Source: SIG402 sp045639045 | GTDB taxonomy: Bacteria; Bacillota; Clostridia; Christensenellales; Borkfalkiaceae | NCBI GenBank assembly: GCA_045639045.1 | Contig: JAZUCI010000030.1 | Span: 1-17,203, forward strand | DNA: 17,203 bases | Direction: 5' to 3' | Part shown: in pieces, positions 13,193 to 17,203 of the stretch | Layout of the letters: every line of letters starts with the position of its first letter | How positions within the stretch are numbered: the stretch's first letter is position 1 | Program-made: the position numbers and the translations under genes | Notes under the pieces: generated by a model | What the model was told of the DNA's origin: nothing | The model's input: the letters and a program-made list of their open reading frames with translations, nothing else | Database searches by the model: none

Positions 13193-14941
13193 ATGAAATT
13201 AAGAATTCTCGCAATTTTAACCGCCCTGCTGTGCTTTGCCACGCTGTTGGTTGGCTGTGATAAAGATGTTCCGCCTTGCGAAACGCACGTCGATGCGGAT
13301 AAAAATGCAATTTGCGACGGTTGCAAACGCGCCGTTATTACCATCGTAGAAGAATTACCCTACGAAGAACCCGTTGTGGATATGGTGGTAAAACCCATCC
13401 CCACGGATAAAGTGTTAACCGATTACGTAAGCAGCGAACCTGAATATCAAATCCCCGTGTTAAGCGGTACGCTTACCGAAGTGGAAAAGCCCGAAGGGGA
13501 TATTCAAGATACCGCAGAAGGGGATAGATATTGCTACATCTACAACTTCGTGGCAGAAGAAAACGAACTTACTTTGATTACCGAATACACCAAAACGTAC
13601 ACCGTTTGGGATTCCTATACGGATAAAACGCTGTTCACCGCAACCGTAGAATACGATGAAAACGATTACGACGTAGCAGCCTATGACGTTACGTTAGGAT
13701 ACGGCTTTTTCATCGTACACTACCACGCGTGGGAAGATATGGAAGGTTACGTAAACGAATACACCTACTATAACTACGCAGGCGACGAAATCTACACTAG
13801 TGAAACCGAAATGTACGATATCAACGACTACGACTACGCGGTTAACTACTGGTACTTTGCGGAAGAAACCCTTGCGATTGATACCGAAACCTACACGGTA
13901 ATTTATCAAGACGCAGCTAACACCTTCGTGGAACGCCCCGTATTCGATTACACCACCGAAAACTACGGTGTTTGCGAAGTGAACGGTAAATATTTGGTTT
14001 ACGATTTGAATAAATGGATTGATTGCGTATACGCGTACACGCTTCCCTCCACTTACGAAAACGTTTCCGTTTGGGCGATTGCCGAAGATAAACTTTTGGT
14101 ACAAGCGTTCGAACCCTTAATGGCTTCTTCCATCAACTTTGACGTAGAAGTTGACGGCGCAAAGTACGATATCCGTTACACCGTAATTGATTTAGCAACG
14201 AAAACCGCGGCTGAAAAAGAATTCGGCTACGTAATCGGAGACGTATCGTTAGATTTTTCGGGTATGACCGAAAACGTAAAAACCTTGGTTTTGGTAAACG
14301 AAATCGCGGATAAAAAGGTAGACGAAAACAAGGAACACGTATTTGCTATCGACGCAAACTTGGATATCGTATTCGCTTACGAACCCATGCACCTTGCGCA
14401 AGACGGATACGCGCTTATCCCCGTTGGTAACGGCTTATTCTTAGCTACCTTAAAGTTTGCGGATAACACCGAAGTGGAAGTAATAATGGATAAGGACGGA
14501 TTCAAAAACTATCTGCCCCGCGATTACGAAGTAACCCTTGGTATGCTTGAAATCGACGGCGTGTTCTACGATTTCACCTTGCAAGAAGTATACGACTACG
14601 CGGAAAACGGTTTCGTAATCTACAAAAAAACCGAAGATTTCATCATCTTCGCTAAAGAAGAAATGGTGGAAGAAAACATCGAAACGCGTTACTATTTCTA
14701 TAACGGTGTAGAAGCCCCCGCATTGATTGAAGAAAACTATTACGAAATCAATACCTACGGCTACGTAACCACGAAAACCGTTACGGTTGACGAAGTGGAT
14801 ACCACCGTATACACCCTTTACAACGCAAACAACGAAGTAGTTGGTGAATTCGAAGCAGAACCCAACGTATTCTGCTTGGATGGAGAAGAAGGCTTGTTTG
14901 CTGTTAGCACGTCGGACGGCAAGGCTTACTTGGTAAAATAA
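13193..14941 (+). CDS. Surface lipoprotein with Cys/His motif, paralogue 4
   Basis: This unrecognised 582-residue protein is a predicted lipoprotein with lipobox LVGC and Cys22. Just after the lipidation site is C29-x2-H32-x8-C41-x2-C44 with Asp34/Asp36 between, a CxxH...CxxC knuckle. Similar CxHxDxDxxxxCDxC stretches occur in many clostridial surface proteins and are assumed to bind metal. The rest is strikingly rich in Tyr, Asp and Glu, with beta-like patterning. IAEDKLLVQAFEPL (296-309) with the following FDVEVDGAKYDIRYTVI hairpin, VIMDKDGFKNYLP (430-442), and the C-terminal YTLYNANNEVV match paralogue 1 (VYSLYNGNNEVV) and the others. It begins 17 bp after the previous stop with AGGAGGAT upstream. 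Strong terminators follow, so this is the last gene. Confidence 0.85.
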   Translation: MKLRILAILTALLCFATLLVGCDKDVPPCETHVDADKNAICDGCKRAVITIVEELPYEEPVVDMVVKPIPTDKVLTDYVSSEPEYQIPVLSGTLTEVEKPEGDIQDTAEGDRYCYIYNFVAEENELTLITEYTKTYTVWDSYTDKTLFTATVEYDENDYDVAAYDVTLGYGFFIVHYHAWEDMEGYVNEYTYYNYAGDEIYTSETEMYDINDYDYAVNYWYFAEETLAIDTETYTVIYQDAANTFVERPVFDYTTENYGVCEVNGKYLVYDLNKWIDCVYAYTLPSTYENVSVWAIAEDKLLVQAFEPLMASSINFDVEVDGAKYDIRYTVIDLATKTAAEKEFGYVIGDVSLDFSGMTENVKTLVLVNEIADKKVDENKEHVFAIDANLDIVFAYEPMHLAQDGYALIPVGNGLFLATLKFADNTEVEVIMDKDGFKNYLPRDYEVTLGMLEIDGVFYDFTLQEVYDYAENGFVIYKKTEDFIIFAKEEMVEENIETRYYFYNGVEAPALIEENYYEINTYGYVTTKTVTVDEVDTTVYTLYNANNEVVGEFEAEPNVFCLDGEEGLFAVSTSDGKAYLVK

Positions 14942-15003
14942 GGGCGAAAGATTTTGCGCGGCTATTTTGGAAGAAAAACCAAAATTGCCATAGCTGACGA
15001 ACT

Positions 15004-15038
15004 AAAAAGGCGTGGCGGATTTCCGCTACGCCTTTTTC
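15004..15038 (+). terminator. First terminator of the surface operon
   Basis: A 15-bp stem pairs 15004-15018 with 15023-15037 around a 4-base loop, with one G-U wobble. The right arm ends in TTTTT, so it forms an A-tract/T-tract terminator about 62 bp after the last stop. A second, weaker inverted repeat, ATTTTGG/CCAAAAT (14964-14985), precedes it. Confidence 0.9.
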
Positions 15039-15049
15039 TATCAAAATTT

Positions 15050-15087
15050 ACCGCCCCGTGGCTGTTTGCCACGGGGCGGTTTATTTT
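15050..15087 (+). terminator. Second terminator of the surface operon
   Basis: A perfect 13-bp GC-rich stem pairs 15050-15062 with 15068-15080 around TGTTT and is followed by TTATTTTT. It sits 12 bp after the first terminator, insulating the next gene from the operon. Confidence 0.9.
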
Positions 15088-15129
15088 TAGAAAGAAAGAT
15101 AGTTTTTCCCACCCTTTCCCCTTGAAGGG

Positions 15130-15158
15130 TTGACTTTTTTTAGAAAAAGGGGTATGAT
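15130..15158 (+). promoter_or_regulatory. Promoter of the Ldh_2-type dehydrogenase gene
   Basis: TTGACT (15130-15135) and TATGAT (15153-15158) are 17 bases apart, each one base from consensus. Transcription would start near 15165, giving a leader of about 30 nt. Confidence 0.8.
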
Positions 15159-15194
15159 AGGATATATCGTAAAAACAGTTTTTTAGGGGGCTAT

Positions 15195-16307
15195 ATGGCA
15201 AAGGTGATTTTAGATTGGGAAACGGCGGCAAACTTTGTTACGGACGCGTTCGTGGGCGCAGGTGTGCCTAGGGAGGACGCGCGCATTTGCACGGACGTAT
15301 TACTGGAAAGCGATCGCCGTGGGATTGAATCGCACGGTTGCAACCGCTTTAAGCCCGTATATATTGATAGAATTCGCGCAGGCATTCAACAAGCGGTAAC
15401 GAACTTTGAAATTATCAAGGAAACGCCCACCACGGCGGTTGTGGACGGCCACCACGGTATGGGGCAAGTAATCGGCTACCGCGCGATGCAAATGGCGATT
15501 GATAAAGCCAAAAAGTACGGCATGGGTATGGTTGCGGTACGCAATTCCTGCCACTACGGCATTGCGGGTTATTACGCAAGTATGGCAACCAAGCAAGGTT
15601 GCATTGGTATGACGGGTACGAACGCGCGCCCCTCGGTTGCGCCCACCTTCGGCGTGGAAGGGATGTTCGGTACCAACCCCTATACGGTGGGGATCCCCAC
15701 GGATGAAGATTTTGATTTCATCTTTGACTGTGCTACTTCCATCACCCAAAACGGCAAGGTGGAATATTACGAAAGAATTGGGGAAGACATCCACCCCGGC
15801 ACGGTGATTGATTCGGACGGAAACGCCGTGGAAGGGGATGCGGGGGAAGCCCTGAAAAAAATCCGCGGCGGCACGGCGGCGCTTACCACTCTTGGGGGCA
15901 TTGGGGAAGCGCTTGGCGGTTATAAAGGCTACGGCTTTGCGCTTGTGGTAGAAATGCTTTCCGCCGTGTTGCAGGACGGCTGGTACGGCAAGGATTTGGA
16001 CGGCAAGGATGAAAAGGGCAATATCCGCCCCTATCATTTAGGGCATTTCTTTATCGCCATTGATACCGAACATTTTATGGGGGAAGAAATTTGCCGTAAA
16101 AAGGCGGGGGATATTCTTCGCGCCGTTCGCGCATCCAAAAAAGCGCCCGGACAGGAACGTATTTACACCGCGGGCGAAAAGGAATACCTTGTTTGGCAAC
16201 AAAGAAAGGATAGCGGCGTTCCCATTAACGAATCCGTGCAAAAGGAAATGATCAACGTGCGTAACGAACTTGGGCTTACGCAGTACGTATTCCCTTGGGT
16301 AAAATAA
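15195..16307 (+). CDS. Ldh_2-family NAD(P)-dependent 2-hydroxyacid dehydrogenase
   Basis: This cytosolic enzyme belongs to the malate/L-lactate dehydrogenase family Ldh_2 (members include ureidoglycolate, sulfolactate and diketogulonate dehydrogenases), which oxidises or reduces 2-hydroxy/2-keto acids with NAD(P). The 370-residue length fits. Signatures are RRGIESHG with catalytic-type His47, RNSCHYGIAGYY (116-127, His120), the FDCATSITQNGK segment, and LGGYKGYGFALVVEMLSAVL corresponding to the conserved GGxKGYGLA region. The substrate cannot be fixed. The AGGGGG site is 4 bases from the ATG. The gene has its own promoter and a shared terminator, so it is monocistronic. An unusual insertion-like segment, GKDLDGKDEKGNIRPY, lies before HLGHFFIAID. 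Confidence 0.92.
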   Translation: MAKVILDWETAANFVTDAFVGAGVPREDARICTDVLLESDRRGIESHGCNRFKPVYIDRIRAGIQQAVTNFEIIKETPTTAVVDGHHGMGQVIGYRAMQMAIDKAKKYGMGMVAVRNSCHYGIAGYYASMATKQGCIGMTGTNARPSVAPTFGVEGMFGTNPYTVGIPTDEDFDFIFDCATSITQNGKVEYYERIGEDIHPGTVIDSDGNAVEGDAGEALKKIRGGTAALTTLGGIGEALGGYKGYGFALVVEMLSAVLQDGWYGKDLDGKDEKGNIRPYHLGHFFIAIDTEHFMGEEICRKKAGDILRAVRASKKAPGQERIYTAGEKEYLVWQQRKDSGVPINESVQKEMINVRNELGLTQYVFPWVK

Positions 16308-16318
16308 ATGAAATAAAA

Positions 16319-16357
16319 CACCGCCCCGGGGCAAAATGCCACGGGGCGGGGTTATTT
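16319..16357. terminator. Terminator between ldh-type gene and mnmG
   Basis: CCGCCCCGGGGC (16321-16332) pairs with GCCACGGGGCGG (16338-16349) across AAAAT, with one G-A mismatch. It is followed by GTTATTTC on the plus strand and by a run of Ts on the minus strand, so it serves both convergent genes. Confidence 0.8.
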
Positions 16358-16369
16358 CGTTCCATCGTT

Positions 16370-17203
16370 TTATTTTTGTAAATATACCATAAGCACGGTA
16401 ATATCCGCGGGGGATACGCCCGAAATACGGCTGGCTTGCCCCAAGTTTTCGGGGCGGATTTTATTTAACTTTTGGCGGGCTTCTAACCGTAGTCCGTCAA
16501 TTTTTCCGTAATCTACGTCGGGGGGAAGAAGCACGCTTTCCATCTTCTTGCTTTTTTCTATCAGTTTCAGGCTCTTATCCAGGTATCCTTCGTACTTAAA
16601 GTCCGTTTCCACCGTTTCCTTAATATCTTCGGGAACGCCCGTTAAAACGCCGAAGAAGGCGCAAATTTCTTGCATGGGGATGCCGCGTTTAATCATATCC
16701 GCGTAGCTTACGCCCCCGTTGGGCTTATCAAAGCCGTGCGCTTCCAAAAATTCGGTTACCTTTAAGGGGGAGTGGATTTCGCGGAACACTTCCACCGCTT
16801 CTTGGTGAATTTTTCTGCGGTTTTGGTAAACTGCCCAACGTTCGTCCGTTACAAGCCCCGCTTCCCGCCCAATTTCGGTAAGGCGCAAATCCGCGTTGTC
16901 TTGGCGAAGAATTAAACGGTATTCCGCGCGGCTGGTCATCATGCGATAGGGTTCGTTGGTGCCTTTGGTCACCAAATCGTCAATCAGTACGCCGATATAC
17001 GCTTGGTCGCGGCGAAGAACTACGGGTGGCTTTCCACGGAACGCCAAACTTGCGTTTAAACCCGCAAGTAAGCCTTGCACGGCGGCTTCTTCATAACCGC
17101 TGGTGCCGTTAATTTGCCCCGCGAAGTATAACCCTTCCACACGCTTGCTTTCTAGGGAAGGCTTTAATTCCAAGGGGTCGATGCAATCGTATTCAATGGC
17201 ATA
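16370..17203 (-). CDS. mnmG: tRNA uridine 5-carboxymethylaminomethyl modification enzyme, C-terminal part
   Basis: MnmG (GidA) works with MnmE in the FAD- and folate-dependent formation of the 5-carboxymethylaminomethyl group on the wobble uridine of certain tRNAs. The visible 277 codons are the C-terminal portion. The sequence continues beyond the window edge in frame: the upstream residues YAIEYDCIDP lead into ELKPSLESKRVEGLYFAGQI, and NGTSGYEEAAVQG follows, all strongly conserved in the family. MTSRAEYRLILRQDNADLRL and the C-terminal helical domain are also present. The in-frame TTG at 17173 is internal, not a start. In most Clostridia the gene lies beside mnmE and rsmG, which would be outside the window. 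Confidence 0.96.
   Translation of the reverse strand, partial: YAIEYDCIDPLELKPSLESKRVEGLYFAGQINGTSGYEEAAVQGLLAGLNASLAFRGKPPVVLRRDQAYIGVLIDDLVTKGTNEPYRMMTSRAEYRLILRQDNADLRLTEIGREAGLVTDERWAVYQNRRKIHQEAVEVFREIHSPLKVTEFLEAHGFDKPNGGVSYADMIKRGIPMQEICAFFGVLTGVPEDIKETVETDFKYEGYLDKSLKLIEKSKKMESVLLPPDVDYGKIDGLRLEARQKLNKIRPENLGQASRISGVSPADITVLMVYLQK

Noticed and set aside
13277..13324. Dockerin or EF-hand domain in paralogue 4
   Set aside because: Only one short DxD stretch is present, without the paired 12-residue calcium loops of a dockerin; the Cys/His spacing points to a knuckle instead.
17171..17173. TTG start for mnmG
   Set aside because: Conserved MnmG sequence continues upstream of it to the window edge.

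Overview
The window looks like a chromosomal segment from an anaerobic, gut-type member of the Bacillota (Clostridia). The evidence is a PyrB/PyrI aspartate transcarbamoylase pair, purine-rich AGGAGG ribosome binding sites, exact TTGACA-N17-TATAAT promoters, very short intergenic gaps, and a mixture of lipoproteins and secreted proteins with no outer-membrane features. The phylum is an inference with fair confidence. Genus cannot be read from the sequence. No rRNA, tRNA, CRISPR array, transposase or phage gene was found.

Layout. (1) Positions 1-181 hold a structured intergenic repeat-like segment and the leader of pyrB. (2) pyrB-pyrI (182-1512) encode aspartate carbamoyltransferase catalytic and regulatory subunits. 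A short terminator and an extra hairpin follow, then a low-molecular-weight protein tyrosine phosphatase and an FAD-dependent oxidoreductase (1601-3295). (3) On the minus strand, tetR - ABC ATPase - ABC-2 permease (5755 down to 3389) form a compact self-regulated efflux-type operon with a consensus promoter. A perfect 14-bp palindrome lies just downstream of the predicted transcription start. (4) A divergent PlsC-like acyltransferase (6025-6756) has unusual active-site motifs. It is followed by about 270 bp of degenerate ~125-bp repeats with conserved hairpin architecture and then a strong terminator.

(5) Positions 7190-15087 are the most interesting part. One consensus promoter drives four large genes (7281-14941) with gaps of 13 bp, a 4-bp overlap and 17 bp, ended by two strong terminators. 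The four products (686, 591, 682 and 582 residues) resemble none another strongly but share collinear sequence signatures, so they appear to be diverged paralogues of one unrecognised beta-rich extracellular domain. Each is placed at the cell surface differently: a membrane-anchored protein with a long acidic then Lys/Pro-rich cytoplasmic tail, a lipoprotein, a protein with a cleavable signal peptide, and a second lipoprotein with a CxxH/CxxC metal-knuckle-like motif. This is the best candidate for a previously undescribed system, possibly a surface complex. Its function cannot be read from the sequence.

(6) Downstream lie an Ldh_2-type NAD(P)-dependent 2-hydroxyacid dehydrogenase (15195-16307) with its own promoter and, convergently, the 3' part of mnmG (16370-17203), which runs out of the window. 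Three of the intergenic terminators share nearly the same GC-rich stem.
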